A stretch of DNA of 64,000 nucleotides from Pseudomonas sp. C1C7 (GCF_013359595.1 NZ_JABFMP010000009.1:114485-178484); one strand, 5' to 3'; numbered from the stretch's first letter, positions 52,096-61,151 are shown. Numbers and translations: made by a program. The notes: a model not told the origin generated them from the letters alone.

Positions 52096-53871
52096 TCAAT
52101 CAAGCAACGAAATCGCAGTCGGTGCGTCGTTGCCGACCAGCGCCAGGTCTTCGAATTCGTTGACGGCGTTGATCTCGGTGCCCATGGAAATGTTGGTCAC
52201 GCGCTCCAGAATAACCTCGACGATCACCGGAACCTTGAACTCTTCGATCATCTGCTCGGCCTTGCGCAGGGCAGGGGCGATTTCAGAGGGCTCGAACACG
52301 CGCAGTGCCTTGCAGCCCAGGCCTTCGGCGACCGCAATGTGGTCAACGCCATAACCGTTGAGTTCCGGCGCGTTCAGGTTATCGAAGGACAGTTGTACGC
52401 AGTAATCCATTTCAAAACCGCGCTGCGCCTGACGGATCAGACCCAGGTACGAGTTGTTCACCACCACGTGGATGTACGGCAGCTTGAACTGCGCGCCCAC
52501 TGCCAGCTCTTCGATCATGAACTGGAAGTCATAGTCGCCCGACAGTGCGACGACCTTGCGGCTCGGATCGGCCTTGACCACGCCCAGCGCTGCCGGAATG
52601 GTCCAGCCCAGTGGGCCTGCCTGACCGCAGTTGATCCAGTGACGCGGCTTGTAGACGTGCAGGAACTGCGCGCCGGCAATCTGCGACAGACCGATGGTGC
52701 TGACGTAGCAGGTGTCCTTGCCGAACACCTGGTTCATCTCTTCATAAACGCGCTGCGGCTTGACCGGCACGTTGTCGAAGTGAGTCTTGCGCTGCAGGCT
52801 GGACTTGCGCTGCTGGCAATCCTGCAGCCAGGCGCTGCGGTTCTTCAGCTTGCCGGCGGCTTGCCATTCGCGGGCGACTTCGATGAACACGGTCAGCGCG
52901 GCAGCGGCGTCGGAAACGATGCCCAGGTCCGGGGTGAACACGCGGCCGATCTGGGTCGGTTCGATGTCGACGTGAATGAACTTGCGGCCTTCGGTGTAGA
53001 CATCGACCGAACCGGTGTGACGGTTGGCCCAACGGTTACCAATGCCCAGCACGACGTCGGATTTGAGCATCGTGGCGTTGCCGTAACGGTGCGAAGTCTG
53101 CAGACCGACCATGCCGACCATTTGCGGGTGATCGTCTGGAATGGTGCCCCAGCCCATCAGGGTCGGGATCACTGGAATACCGGTCAGCTCGGCGAACTCG
53201 ACCAGCAGTTCGCTGGCATCGGCATTGATGATGCCGCCACCGGCCACCAGCAATGGACGTTCGGCCTGATCGAGCATCGCCAGGGCCTTTTCCACCTGAA
53301 CGCGGGTCGCGCTCGGCTTGGCCAGTGGCAGCGGCTGGTAGGCGTCGATATCGAATTCGATTTCCGCCATCTGTACGTCGAACGGCAGGTCGATCAGCAC
53401 CGGGCCCGGACGGCCGGAGCGCATTTCATGGAAAGCTTTCTGGAACGCGTAAGGCACCTGGCCCGGCTCCAGAACAGTGGTCGCCCACTTGGTGACTGGC
53501 TTGACGATGCTGGTGATGTCGACAGCCTGGAAATCTTCCTTGTGCAGACGGGCGCGGGGTGCCTGGCCGGTAATGCAAAGGATAGGGATCGAGTCGGCCG
53601 AGGCGCTGTAGAGCCCGGTGACCATGTCGGTGCCGGCAGGGCCGGAGGTGCCGATGCACACGCCGATGTTGCCGGCCTTGGTGCGGGTGTAGCCCTCGGC
53701 CATGTGCGACGCGCCTTCAACGTGGCGAGCGAGGACGTGATCGATGCCGCCGACCTTCTGCAGGGCGGAGTACAGCGGGTTGATGGCGGCACCAGGGATG
53801 CCAAAAGCGGTATCAACCCCTTCACGGCGCATCACCAGAACGGCGGCTTCGATTGCTCTCATTTTGCTCAT
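52096..53871 (-). CDS. gcl: Glyoxylate carboligase Gcl
   Basis: Gcl, 591 aa, is a thiamine-diphosphate enzyme that joins two glyoxylates into tartronate semialdehyde and CO2. Residue 51 is Val in [15 protein letters not shown], where related enzymes have the catalytic Glu; this replacement is the known hallmark of true Gcl. The ThDP/Mg site is in [18 protein letters not shown] and [16 protein letters not shown]. The ATG at 53871 ([20 protein letters not shown]) is preferred over the upstream in-frame ATG at 53952. It is the first gene of gcl-hyi-glxR-ttuD-pyk. Confidence 0.96.
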   Translation of the reverse strand: MSKMRAIEAAVLVMRREGVDTAFGIPGAAINPLYSALQKVGGIDHVLARHVEGASHMAEGYTRTKAGNIGVCIGTSGPAGTDMVTGLYSASADSIPILCITGQAPRARLHKEDFQAVDITSIVKPVTKWATTVLEPGQVPYAFQKAFHEMRSGRPGPVLIDLPFDVQMAEIEFDIDAYQPLPLAKPSATRVQVEKALAMLDQAERPLLVAGGGIINADASELLVEFAELTGIPVIPTLMGWGTIPDDHPQMVGMVGLQTSHRYGNATMLKSDVVLGIGNRWANRHTGSVDVYTEGRKFIHVDIEPTQIGRVFTPDLGIVSDAAAALTVFIEVAREWQAAGKLKNRSAWLQDCQQRKSSLQRKTHFDNVPVKPQRVYEEMNQVFGKDTCYVSTIGLSQIAGAQFLHVYKPRHWINCGQAGPLGWTIPAALGVVKADPSRKVVALSGDYDFQFMIEELAVGAQFKLPYIHVVVNNSYLGLIRQAQRGFEMDYCVQLSFDNLNAPELNGYGVDHIAVAEGLGCKALRVFEPSEIAPALRKAEQMIEEFKVPVIVEVILERVTNISMGTEINAVNEFEDLALVGNDAPTAISLLD

Positions 53872-53898
53872 GGTTTTGTGCCTCTTTACGTTTTGTAA

Positions 53899-53908
53899 TT
53901 GTATACAA
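53899..53908. promoter_or_regulatory. TTGTATACAA palindrome, gcl-proximal operator candidate
   Basis: A perfect 10-bp palindrome 28 bp before the gcl start, identical to one at 54037-54046. Such TGTATACA sites suit GntR-family repressors; a GntR-type GclR controls gcl in P. putida, but its site is not known to me, so the link is inference. Confidence 0.5.
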
Positions 53909-54036
53909 GTGGCTTTGCGCCGAGTGTATTCACGGCAAGCGGCGCAGGTCAATTTATTTTCTCAAGCAACCGTTTCATTCGTCGGAAGCCCTTTCTACTG
54001 TGGCTTTTCGTCGCATGTGGCGGGTTTCGAGAATTA

Positions 54037-54046
54037 TTGTATACAA
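54037..54046. promoter_or_regulatory. TTGTATACAA palindrome, distal operator candidate
   Basis: The second copy, 138 bp from the first, in the divergent region shared by gcl and the HbpS/GlcG-like gene. It sits between GAATTATT (54031-54038) and AATAATTC (54050-54057), which are themselves inverted copies. Two identical sites allow looping or separate control of both promoters. Confidence 0.5.
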
Positions 54047-54150
54047 AAAAATAATTCATTGTGTTCTATTTGTTGCATCGGACTGCGGCATAAACGCACG
54101 CCGTTTGCTGCAGCCAACGACTTTCCGAAAAACAAAATGAGGACGGCACC

Positions 54151-54591
54151 ATGAGCGCTTTAACCTTGAAAGTCGCAGTCAAACTGGTCGACGAGGCCAT
54201 CAACGCGGGACGGGCGATATCCGCCGCACCCCTGACCATCGCGGTACTGGACGCCGGCGGGCATCTGGTCACCCTGCAACGCGAAGACGGCGCCAGCCTG
54301 CTGCGCCCGCAAGTCGCCATCGGCAAAGCCTGGGGCGCCATCGCCCTGGGCAAGGGCTCCCGCCTGCTGGCCTTGGACGCCCAACAACGCCCAGCCTTCA
54401 TCGCCGCCCTGAACACCCTGGGCCAAGGCAGCGTCGTCCCGGCCCCGGGCGGCGTACTGATCCGCGATCAGGCCGGGATTGTGCTCGGGGCGGTGGGGAT
54501 CAGCGGGGATCTTTCGGATGTGGATGAACAGTGCGCGATCAATGCGATCGAGGCGTTGGGGTTGAGGGCGGATGCTGGGGTGGTGGCTTGA
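54151..54591 (+). CDS. GlcG/HbpS-family (DUF336) protein divergent from gcl
   Basis: A 146-aa protein of the GlcG/HbpS family (PF03928-type): TLKVAVKLVDEAINAGRAIS, PLTIAVLDAGGHLVTLQRED, then VPAPGGVLIRDQAGIVLGAV and GISGDLSDVDEQCAINAI. Members accompany glycolate, glyoxylate or propanediol genes and some bind heme; the true role is unknown. The divergent layout with gcl and shared palindromes suggest it is co-regulated with glyoxylate metabolism. Confidence 0.9.
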   Translation: MSALTLKVAVKLVDEAINAGRAISAAPLTIAVLDAGGHLVTLQREDGASLLRPQVAIGKAWGAIALGKGSRLLALDAQQRPAFIAALNTLGQGSVVPAPGGVLIRDQAGIVLGAVGISGDLSDVDEQCAINAIEALGLRADAGVVA

Positions 54592-54616
54592 TTTGAATTG
54601 TAGCGTCTGATCTGAC

Positions 54617-54710
54617 GTCATCGCGGGCAAGCCCGCTCCCACAAGGTTCATGGGTATACATCTGATTTGTGTACACCATCAACCACTGTGGGAGCGGGCT
54701 TGCCCGCGAT
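54617..54710. repeat. REPIN left of the RAYT gene
   Basis: Opposed cores at 54617-54642 and 54686-54710. The spacer ends TTTGTGTACACCATCAACCA, almost the same as in the REPIN at 17473-17575. It lies 96 bp before the transposase start. Confidence 0.92.
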
Positions 54711-54805
54711 TGCTATCTACCAGACACATCCAGCTAAAGGTCTGAATGACCTTCAAGCATTTCCAGAACTGGCCTTCTCTGACTTTCATCATGAGGGGCA
54801 ATGGA

Positions 54806-55264
54806 ATGCCTGATCTACCTGCTTCACATCGCTTGCGAATGGGCCGCTATGCCGAACCCCATCGAATCTACTTGTTGACCACCAATACGATTGGTCGTGA
54901 GCCTGTTTTTGAAAATTTCAAATTGGGCAGATTGGTCGTGCATCAATTTCGTCAGGCTCAAAATTCGGGGTGGGCGAAATCGCTGGCCTGGGTCGTTATG
55001 CCGGACCACTTTCATTGGCTAATCGAGCTGGAGAATTGCTCGCTCAGCACTTTGATGCGAACAACCAAATCATTGATTACCCGAGAGGTGAATCTTGCCA
55101 GCAATCGAGTCGGGCCGCTTTGGCAGCAGGGGTATCACGACCGGGCATTGAGGCGAGAAGAGGATCTGGTGAAGATGGCGCGGTATGTTGTTGCCAATCC
55201 CTTGCGGGCAGGACTGGTCAAGCGTCTTGGCGACTATCCACTGTGGGATGCGGTCTGGCTTTAA
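54806..55264 (+). CDS. rayT: REP-associated tyrosine transposase (RAYT)
   Basis: A 152-aa Y1/HUH-type protein of the TnpA-REP family, which is thought to move REP/REPIN sequences as single-stranded DNA. The HUH motif is MPDHFHW (H68, H70) and the catalytic Tyr is Y127 in ARYVVANPLRAGLVKR. The N-terminus SHRLRMGRYAEPHRIYLLTT is typical. I prefer the ATG at 54806 (MPDLPASHRL) on family length; an ATG at 54746 with AAGG upstream would add 20 residues. Identical-type REPINs lie on both sides (54617-54710, 55283-55381), as in other RAYT loci. All key residues are intact. Confidence 0.92.
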   Translation: MPDLPASHRLRMGRYAEPHRIYLLTTNTIGREPVFENFKLGRLVVHQFRQAQNSGWAKSLAWVVMPDHFHWLIELENCSLSTLMRTTKSLITREVNLASNRVGPLWQQGYHDRALRREEDLVKMARYVVANPLRAGLVKRLGDYPLWDAVWL

Positions 55265-55282
55265 CAGCCGAAATTGAGTTGC

Positions 55283-55381
55283 CCCCATCGCGGGCAAGCC
55301 CGCTCCCACAGAGATTGATGGTGGGTGTGAATCCCGTGAACACCCTCGATCTTTGTGGGAGCGGGCTTGCCCGCGATGGGG
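55283..55381. repeat. REPIN right of the RAYT gene
   Basis: Opposed cores at 55283-55311 and 55354-55381, with outermost CCCCATCGCGGG and CCCGCGATGGGG. It starts 19 bp after the transposase stop. Confidence 0.92.
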
Positions 55382-55393
55382 TCAATGAGGCCT

Positions 55394-55999
55394 TCAGTCC
55401 GGCTCACACCCCTTCAATACCAACCGCGTAATCGTCTGCGCCGCCGCCTCATAATCCGCCTCATCCAGCCTTTCCTTGCCGGTGATGGCCGTGATCTGCC
55501 AGTCGAAGTCGGCGTAGGTCTGGGTCGCGGCCCAGATGCTGAACATCAGGTGGTTGGGGTCGATGGGGGCGATCTGGCCGCGGTCGATCCAGGTCTGGAT
55601 GCAGTCGATGTTGTGCTTGGCCTGGCTGTTGAGCTGTTCGACCAGGTCGGTGCTCAGGTGCGGTGCGCCGTGCATGATTTCGCTGGCGAACACTTTGGAT
55701 GCAAACGGCAGGTCGCGGGAGATGCGGATTTTCGAGCGGATGTAGCCGCTCAGCACTTCGCTGGGCACCCCGTCAGGATTGAACGGCGTCGAGGCCTGCA
55801 GAATCGGCTCGATGATGCTTTCCAGGACCTCGCGGTAGAGGTTTTCCTTGGATTTGAAGTAGTAGTAGACGTTCGGCTTGGGCAATCCCGCCTTGGCTGC
55901 GATGTCGCTGGTTTTGGTCGCAGCGAAGCCCTTGTCGGCGAATTCTTCACTGGCGGCACGCAGGATCAGTTGTTTGTTGCGCTCGCGGATAGTGCTCAT
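55394..55999 (-). CDS. TetR-family transcriptional regulator
   Basis: A 201-aa TetR regulator. The helix-turn-helix at about residues 10-55 (FADKGFAATKTSDIAAKAGL, PKPNVYYYFKSKENLYREV) is followed by a C-terminal ligand domain resembling the RutR group (FASEIMHGAPHLSTDLVEQL, MFSIWAATQTYADFDWQITA). The ATG at 55999 (MSTIRERNKQLILRAA) is preferred; the frame is open upstream to 56038. The target is unknown. Confidence 0.93.
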   Translation of the reverse strand: MSTIRERNKQLILRAASEEFADKGFAATKTSDIAAKAGLPKPNVYYYFKSKENLYREVLESIIEPILQASTPFNPDGVPSEVLSGYIRSKIRISRDLPFASKVFASEIMHGAPHLSTDLVEQLNSQAKHNIDCIQTWIDRGQIAPIDPNHLMFSIWAATQTYADFDWQITAITGKERLDEADYEAAAQTITRLVLKGCEPD

Positions 56000-56133
56000 A
56001 AACCAGGTGGTTCCTTGCCTGTACTGGCGGTGGCGCATGGTAGCACCGGCCTTCGGCGGCGCTCAACAATGCTCCGTGCGGCGTGCGGGCGCGCTATGCT
56101 GCACGGCATTCATTAAAGAAGGAAACACGATTC

Positions 56134-57048
56134 ATGGCAGGAAGCAGTTTGCTGGTGCTGATCGACGACATCGCGGCCGTGCTCGACGACGTCGCCTTGA
56201 TGACCAAGATGGCCGCCAAGAAGACCGCTGGCGTCTTGGGCGATGATCTGGCGCTCAATGCCCAGCAGGTCAGCGGTGTGCGCGCCGAGCGGGAAATACC
56301 CGTGGTCTGGGCGGTGGCCAAGGGTTCGTTCATCAACAAGCTGATCCTGGTGCCGTCGGCATTGGCTATCAGCGCTTTCATTGCGTGGCTGGTGACCCCG
56401 TTGTTAATGGTCGGCGGTGCTTATTTGTGCTTCGAAGGATTCGAGAAGCTCGCGCATAAATTCCTGCACAGCAAGGCCGAGGATCAGGCCGAACACACCG
56501 AACTGGTCGAAGCCCTGGCGGACCCGGCGGTGGATCTGGTGGCGTTCGAAAAGGACAAGATCAAGGGCGCGATTCGCACCGACTTCATTCTCTCGGCGGA
56601 AATCATCGCCATCACCTTGGGCACGGTGGCCGGCGCATCGCTGACCCAGCAAGTGATCGTGCTGTCCGGCATCGCCATCGTCATGACCATCGGCGTGTAT
56701 GGTTTGGTCGCGGGTATCGTCAAGCTCGATGACCTGGGGCTGTGGCTGACGCAGAAGCCCGGGCAGATGGCCAAGAGTATCGGCAACGGGATTTTGCGGG
56801 CGGCGCCGTACATGATGAAAAGCCTGTCGGTGATCGGCACGGCGGCGATGTTCCTGGTGGGCGGCGGGATCCTGACCCATGGCGTGCCGGTGGTGCATCA
56901 CTGGATCGAGAGCGTCAGCGCGGGGGCGGGCGGTGCCGGGTTTATCGTGCCGACGCTGCTGAATGCGGTGGCCGGGATTGTGGCGGGGGCGGTGGTGCTG
57001 GTGGCGGTGACGGTTGTCGGCAAGATCTGGCAATCGATTAAACGCTGA
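56134..57048 (+). CDS. DUF808 family membrane protein
   Basis: A 304-aa membrane protein of the DUF808/YedI family. The N-terminal [20 protein letters not shown] and [20 protein letters not shown] are typical, followed by about six to seven membrane segments (from residue 70 on) and a charged loop ([20 protein letters not shown]). Function unknown. The ATG at 56134 is chosen on the family N-terminus, with GAAGGAAAC upstream. It is a single gene between a TetR gene and a REP doublet. Confidence 0.9.
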   Translation: MAGSSLLVLIDDIAAVLDDVALMTKMAAKKTAGVLGDDLALNAQQVSGVRAEREIPVVWAVAKGSFINKLILVPSALAISAFIAWLVTPLLMVGGAYLCFEGFEKLAHKFLHSKAEDQAEHTELVEALADPAVDLVAFEKDKIKGAIRTDFILSAEIIAITLGTVAGASLTQQVIVLSGIAIVMTIGVYGLVAGIVKLDDLGLWLTQKPGQMAKSIGNGILRAAPYMMKSLSVIGTAAMFLVGGGILTHGVPVVHHWIESVSAGAGGAGFIVPTLLNAVAGIVAGAVVLVAVTVVGKIWQSIKR

Positions 57049-57051
57049 GTC

Positions 57052-57144
57052 CTGTAGGAGCGAGGCTTGCCCGCGAAGAGGTCATGACAGTCGATATCTC
57101 TGTTGGCTTTTATACCGTCTTCGCGGGCAAGCCTCGCTCCTACA
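57052..57144. repeat. REP doublet (GTAGGAGCGAGGCTTGCCCGCGAAGAG type)
   Basis: Opposed arms at 57052-57080 and 57119-57144, between the convergent DUF808 and MlaA-like genes and just before the terminator. Confidence 0.9.
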
Positions 57145-57150
57145 AAAAAT

Positions 57151-57184
57151 AAAAGGCCATTCAATCTGCATTGAATGGCCTTTT
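57151..57184. terminator. Rho-independent terminator
   Basis: AAAAGGCCATTCAAT (57151-57165), loop CTGC, then ATTGAATGGCCTTTT (57170-57184), a perfect 15-bp stem with T tracts on both strands. It closes the MlaA-like operon on the minus strand and may also serve the DUF808 gene. Confidence 0.93.
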
Positions 57185-57198
57185 TATGCCTGTCGAAC

Positions 57199-57987
57199 TT
57201 ACTCGGCAATCTGCAACTTGCGCGACTCCGTGTACACGTACCGCACCTTCTCATACTCGAACGGCGAGTTCAGCTGGCCATAACGGAAGCTGGTCTGATA
57301 ACGCTTGTCGATGCCGCGCAGCACCCACACTTCCGGATGGTTGGAGCTGACTTCGGCGACGTTCAGGAAGTTGATCGCGTTCTCGGCGCTGAAATCCACC
57401 ACCAGGCCGCCGGTGTCACGCAGGTTCGACGGCCCCAGGATCGGCAACACGAAGTAGGCGCCGGCGGGCACACCATAGAAACCCAGAGTCTGGCCGAAGT
57501 CCTCGTTCTGGCGCGGCAGACCCATGGCGGTGGCCGGGTCCCACAGGCCGGCGATGCCGATGGTGGTGTTGAGCAGCAGGCGTCCGGTGATTTCCATCGA
57601 GCGCTGACCCTTGAACTGCAACAGGCTGTTGAGCAGGTTCGGCACATCGCCCAGGTTGTTGAAGAAGTTGCTGACGCCGGTGCGCACGAAGCCAGGGGTG
57701 ACGTAGCGGTAGCCGTTGACCACCGGCAGGAACACCCATTGGTCGAAACGGTAGTTGAAGTGGTAAACGCGGCGGTTCCACTCCTCCAGCGGGTCGTAGA
57801 CATTCAGCGCACTGAGCGTCGAGCGCTCGAACTCGCGTTGATCCAGGCCCGGATTGAACTTGAGTTTGCTCAACGGCTCCTTGAAGCCATCGCTGTCGAC
57901 GACCACCGGGGCATTGGCTTTGCTGTTGTCGGCATTGGCAGCGGTTGCGCAGACTAACGCGGCGATAAGCAGGAGGTATTTAGCCAC
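57199..57987 (-). CDS. MlaA/VacJ-family protein
   Basis: A 262-aa MlaA/VacJ-like protein. Family members remove misplaced phospholipids from the outer-membrane outer leaflet. NVYDPLEEWNRRVYHFNYRF, FNNLGDVPNLLNSLLQFKG and DFGQTLGFYGVPAGAYFVLP are diagnostic. The N-terminus (MAKYLLLIAALVCATAANAD) is a signal peptide, but the only Cys (C13) is not in a good lipobox, so it is probably cut by signal peptidase I and not lipidated. The start overlaps the end of the hydrolase gene by 8 nt, so the two are one operon. Confidence 0.9.
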   Translation of the reverse strand: MAKYLLLIAALVCATAANADNSKANAPVVVDSDGFKEPLSKLKFNPGLDQREFERSTLSALNVYDPLEEWNRRVYHFNYRFDQWVFLPVVNGYRYVTPGFVRTGVSNFFNNLGDVPNLLNSLLQFKGQRSMEITGRLLLNTTIGIAGLWDPATAMGLPRQNEDFGQTLGFYGVPAGAYFVLPILGPSNLRDTGGLVVDFSAENAINFLNVAEVSSNHPEVWVLRGIDKRYQTSFRYGQLNSPFEYEKVRYVYTESRKLQIAE

Positions 57988-59278
57988 GGAAGAACTCCAG
58001 CATGGCGTCGCTGTTGACGCGGTAGTTAAGGTTGCCGCAGTGGCCGCCCAGCGGGTAAACGGTCAGGCGATCGCCGAAGGTCCGGCGCAGGAAACCGAGG
58101 TCGCCAGGGCCGAGGATCACGTCGTCGGCGTTGTGCATGACGGCAATTTTCGGGCTCTTGCGCAGGTAATCTTCCAGCGCATACATGCTGACCTGGTCGA
58201 TCAGTTGCAGCAGGCTGCCGCCGTCGGTGCGGGCACGCCACATCGGGATCACCTGTTCGGTAATGTAGCAGTCGAAGTCGCACTGCAGCGCGCGCTTGAG
58301 GTAAGGGGTCAGGCTGGTGCCTTCAGTGATCTTGGTTTTCGGTGGCGTGATCAGGCCGCGACGGTTGATCAGGTCCGAGGTGAAGGCGATGTCGGCGGCG
58401 GAGAAGCGGAACGAGGTGCCGATCAGCATCGCCATCTGTTCGTTGGTCAGGTGCTCTTTGGACTGCTGGAAGTCGTAGAGCAGGGCGTCGTTGAGATCGA
58501 TGTAGCCCTTCTGCTGGAAGTAGCGGGTCAGCTTGTTCAGCACCAGTTCATAGAACGTGGTGGTGTTGGTGATGCCCTTCACCTCGGTCTGCACCAGCTT
58601 GTCGAGGTTGGTGATCGAGGTATAGAGATTGACCGGCGGGTTGAGCAGTAGGACTTTCTTGAAGTTGAAACTGCGGCGGGTTTCATCCAGGTGCGCGACG
58701 AACGCCGCATCCAGGGCCCCAAGGCTGTAACCCGTCAGGTAGTACTCGGTGACCGGCAGCCTCGGGTTCTGCGCCCGTACCGCCTGCATCACCCGGTACA
58801 TGTCCTCGGCGTCATCCGTGGTGATGCCTGGCGTGGCGAAGCGCGACGCGGCGCTGATGAAGTCGAAGCTGGTGGGCGAGGACAGCTGCACCACGTGGTA
58901 GCCGGCCTTGTAGTAAAGCTTTTTCAGGTATTCGTTCAGACTGCTGTCGTAACGCGCGCCGGTGCCGGCGATCAGAAAGATCAGCGGTGCGGGCTTGTCC
59001 TGGGTGGCGATGCGATAGGTGAGTTTCTTGACCGCCCAGAAGTTGTCCGGCAGCTCGAACTGACGCTCGGGGCGCAACGTCATGGTGCGATCCGATTGGT
59101 CGATGTCGTCATCGGTCGGCAACTCCGGGCGCAGGTCCGGCGGTGTCGTGGCGATGGTCGCTTCAAACGGGTTGGTCAGGGGGTAGCCATAACCGGCGGG
59201 GTCGACGTCGACCGCCAGTGCGGACGCACTCAGAATAAGGCCGCCAAACAGGGCGGCGAAGCGCAAGGAACGGAGCAT
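57980..59278 (-). CDS. Secreted alpha/beta-hydrolase-fold protein (often mislabelled Ser/Thr kinase)
   Basis: A 432-aa exported protein (signal peptide about 1-23, ending ALA). The core has alpha/beta-hydrolase features: LIFLIAGTGARYDSSLNEYL, nucleophile elbow GYSLGALDAAF (Ser185), acidic residue in MHNADDVILGPGD (Asp385/386) and His413 in LGGHCGNL, so a Ser-Asp-His triad is complete. Similar pseudomonad proteins are often called serine/threonine kinases, but no kinase motif is visible. The ATG at 59278 is used. It is the first gene of an operon with the MlaA-like protein, which suggests a lipid or envelope substrate. Confidence 0.85.
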   Translation of the reverse strand: MLRSLRFAALFGGLILSASALAVDVDPAGYGYPLTNPFEATIATTPPDLRPELPTDDDIDQSDRTMTLRPERQFELPDNFWAVKKLTYRIATQDKPAPLIFLIAGTGARYDSSLNEYLKKLYYKAGYHVVQLSSPTSFDFISAASRFATPGITTDDAEDMYRVMQAVRAQNPRLPVTEYYLTGYSLGALDAAFVAHLDETRRSFNFKKVLLLNPPVNLYTSITNLDKLVQTEVKGITNTTTFYELVLNKLTRYFQQKGYIDLNDALLYDFQQSKEHLTNEQMAMLIGTSFRFSAADIAFTSDLINRRGLITPPKTKITEGTSLTPYLKRALQCDFDCYITEQVIPMWRARTDGGSLLQLIDQVSMYALEDYLRKSPKIAVMHNADDVILGPGDLGFLRRTFGDRLTVYPLGGHCGNLNYRVNSDAMLEFFRG

Positions 59279-59500
59279 GACTGAATCCCTTAAATAAGGT
59301 GCCGTATGAAGTTCGCAGGCTATGACCACTGGATTTGCGCCAAAGTGCCACGCATCGGCACCAAACAGGCTTAATTCGGAGTAATAGTAGCTGGACGATA
59401 CACTTTGCAGCGATTGAATGACCAGTTAACAGTTGTTAGTGCTTGCTTAAGGCTGGCCGGCGATTAAGCTGGCCGCCGTTTTTGCCTATTGGAGCGTTTC

Positions 59501-59860
59501 ATGTCCCGCCGATTGCCCGTGGTTCTTCTGCTCGTTTTGCTGCCGTTATGGCTGGCCGCCAGCTACGGCGCGCGTTATGGCTTCATGGAGGATGCGCAGT
59601 GGGTGGGCATCTGCGTGGATGAGGCAAGCCGCTGGGAGTGCCAGGTTCGCTCGAACCTGGGGTTGATGATTCACTTCAAGGTATTGGGCTGGGGGGCGCT
59701 GGCGGCTGCGGTGATCGGCTTTGTGTTGCCGGAGCGGGCAGGGTGGTGGCTGGCGCTGCTGGCGCTGGTTTTCGGGTTTCCGGCGCTGGCGTTGTACAAC
59801 ACGACGCTGGCGGTGTTTGCGGTGGTGATTGCGGGGTTGCGATTGGTTCGCGGCGCCTGA
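59501..59860 (+). CDS. Small membrane protein
   Basis: A 119-aa protein of unknown family with three hydrophobic segments (RLPVVLLLVLLPLWLAASYG; LGWGALAAAVIGFVLP; WLALLALVFGFPALALYNTT through LAVFAVVIAGL). A cysteine pair (VGICVDEASRWECQ) lies in the first loop. The ATG at 59501 follows TTGGAGC at good spacing; a TTG at 59489 is also in frame. No operon partner. Confidence 0.75.
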   Translation: MSRRLPVVLLLVLLPLWLAASYGARYGFMEDAQWVGICVDEASRWECQVRSNLGLMIHFKVLGWGALAAAVIGFVLPERAGWWLALLALVFGFPALALYNTTLAVFAVVIAGLRLVRGA

Positions 59861-59867
59861 TGGGCCG

Positions 59868-59940
59868 CCATCGCGGGCAAGCCCGCTCCCACAGAATTTG
59901 TGTCCACCGCCGAACCTGTGGGAGCGGGCTTGCCCGCGAA
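59868..59940. repeat. REPIN, short-spacer form
   Basis: Opposed GTGGGAGCGGGCTTGCCCGC cores at 59868-59894 and 59915-59940 with only a 20-base spacer. It lies between the small membrane protein and the RHS gene. Confidence 0.9.
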
Positions 59941-60072
59941 GAGGTCAGCAGCCGCACCATGGATTTCACAAATTGGTTTGCCTCCCTGCCTATCAGTTCT
60001 GATAGTGGACATTCGCCTCCTCAACTCCGAATCTAGTCATCCATATCCCTGGATGCAAAACGGAGCCACGCC

Positions 60073-61137
60073 ATGACGGGGCAACTAAAAACAGATCTAT
60101 GTCGCTATCAGTACGACCCGCTGGATCAGATTGCGAGTTGTGCACCGCTGAATCAGCAGAGCATTCAGCGTTTTTACCGAAACCATCGCTTGGCCACTGA
60201 AATACAGGGTCAGAAGCAGTATTCCTTTTTTGAGCATGAAACTCAGTTGCTGGCGCAGCAGCAGCGTGAGGCGGGCAAGGTTGATTGCGCGCTACAGGCA
60301 ACTGATTTGCAGGGTTCGGTTTTGCATGCTGTGGCTGTTGGTCAGCATCAGCGAATGGTTTATTCCCCCTATGGTCATCGTTTTCCCGTGAGTGGTGAAA
60401 TCAGCCTTTTGGGATTCAATGGCGAGCGTCGGGATTCGGTGACGGGGTATTATTTACTTGGGAAGGGATATCGCGCATTCAATCCGGTTTTGAAGAGGTT
60501 CAATAGCCCCGATGATATGAGCCCGTTTGGGAAGGGGGGATTGAATGGTTATAACTATTGTGAGGGAGATCCGGTCAATTGTTTGGACCCCAGTGGACAT
60601 AGCCTCATCTTAGCTTCTTATTTCAAGTTTCTTGAGCGCACACGGGGTACTGCGTTGTCTGGCGTCGGAAGTCAAACCTTAAACAAAATACCTTCTCCTG
60701 CCAAAACGCTTGGCAGCCCGGTTGTAAGAGAAACTGCTGTTCCGATATCAAGTGTCGGGCGCCAGAGCACTTCTCAGATTGAAGCACTCGACTTGGCTCT
60801 TCCAAAAGCGCGTGATCGTGGAAGGTTGCTTGATACATTAGAGGGGTATGTGAAAGCGCAAGAGAAACTGAATTCTGCCAAGGAGCAGTACTCGGTTCTC
60901 GAACGCTTTGCCGCATTCCCACCAAGGAGAAAAGACGGAACAATTGAAATAGAAAACTTCAATTCAGCCGATATCGTCAATCAGCGGGATTATAAGCAGC
61001 TTGAAAAGGCTCAAAGCGACTTTGCTAGCGCGCGAGCCAATTTAGTAAGCATAAAAAAGGAGTATTTCGACAGATATCCTCGGGACTACAATGAGCTCAT
61101 GTCTACGATTCGGTCTGGGAGGAGAAAGTCTTTTTAG
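60073..61137 (+). CDS. Short RHS-core protein with distinct C-terminal domain
   Basis: A 354-aa protein: residues about 1-176 are a shortened RHS region ending in the RHS-associated core (LGFNGERRDSVTGYYLLGKG, FNSPDDMSPFGKGGLNGYNY, LDPSGH at 176). Residues 177-354 are a variable tail, AT-richer than its surroundings, with predicted coiled-coil stretches (AQEKLNSAKEQYSVLERFAA; QLEKAQSDFASARANLVSIK) and no recognised enzyme motif. Such tails are often toxin domains of polymorphic systems, here unproven. There is no signal peptide, no VgrG/PAAR partner and no immunity gene (the next gene is opposite, 14 nt away). The ATG has GGAG upstream. Confidence 0.82.
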   Translation: MTGQLKTDLCRYQYDPLDQIASCAPLNQQSIQRFYRNHRLATEIQGQKQYSFFEHETQLLAQQQREAGKVDCALQATDLQGSVLHAVAVGQHQRMVYSPYGHRFPVSGEISLLGFNGERRDSVTGYYLLGKGYRAFNPVLKRFNSPDDMSPFGKGGLNGYNYCEGDPVNCLDPSGHSLILASYFKFLERTRGTALSGVGSQTLNKIPSPAKTLGSPVVRETAVPISSVGRQSTSQIEALDLALPKARDRGRLLDTLEGYVKAQEKLNSAKEQYSVLERFAAFPPRRKDGTIEIENFNSADIVNQRDYKQLEKAQSDFASARANLVSIKKEYFDRYPRDYNELMSTIRSGRRKSF

Positions 61138-61151
61138 TGATCACGATTTTT

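Noticed and set aside
54617..55381. Repeats around the transposase as a possible CRISPR array
   Set aside because: They are paired inverted REP cores with few copies and no regular spacers; no cas gene is present.
59991..60004. TATCAG-TT-CTGATA inverted repeat upstream of the RHS gene
   Set aside because: Short, single and without a known regulator; not enough to call an operator.
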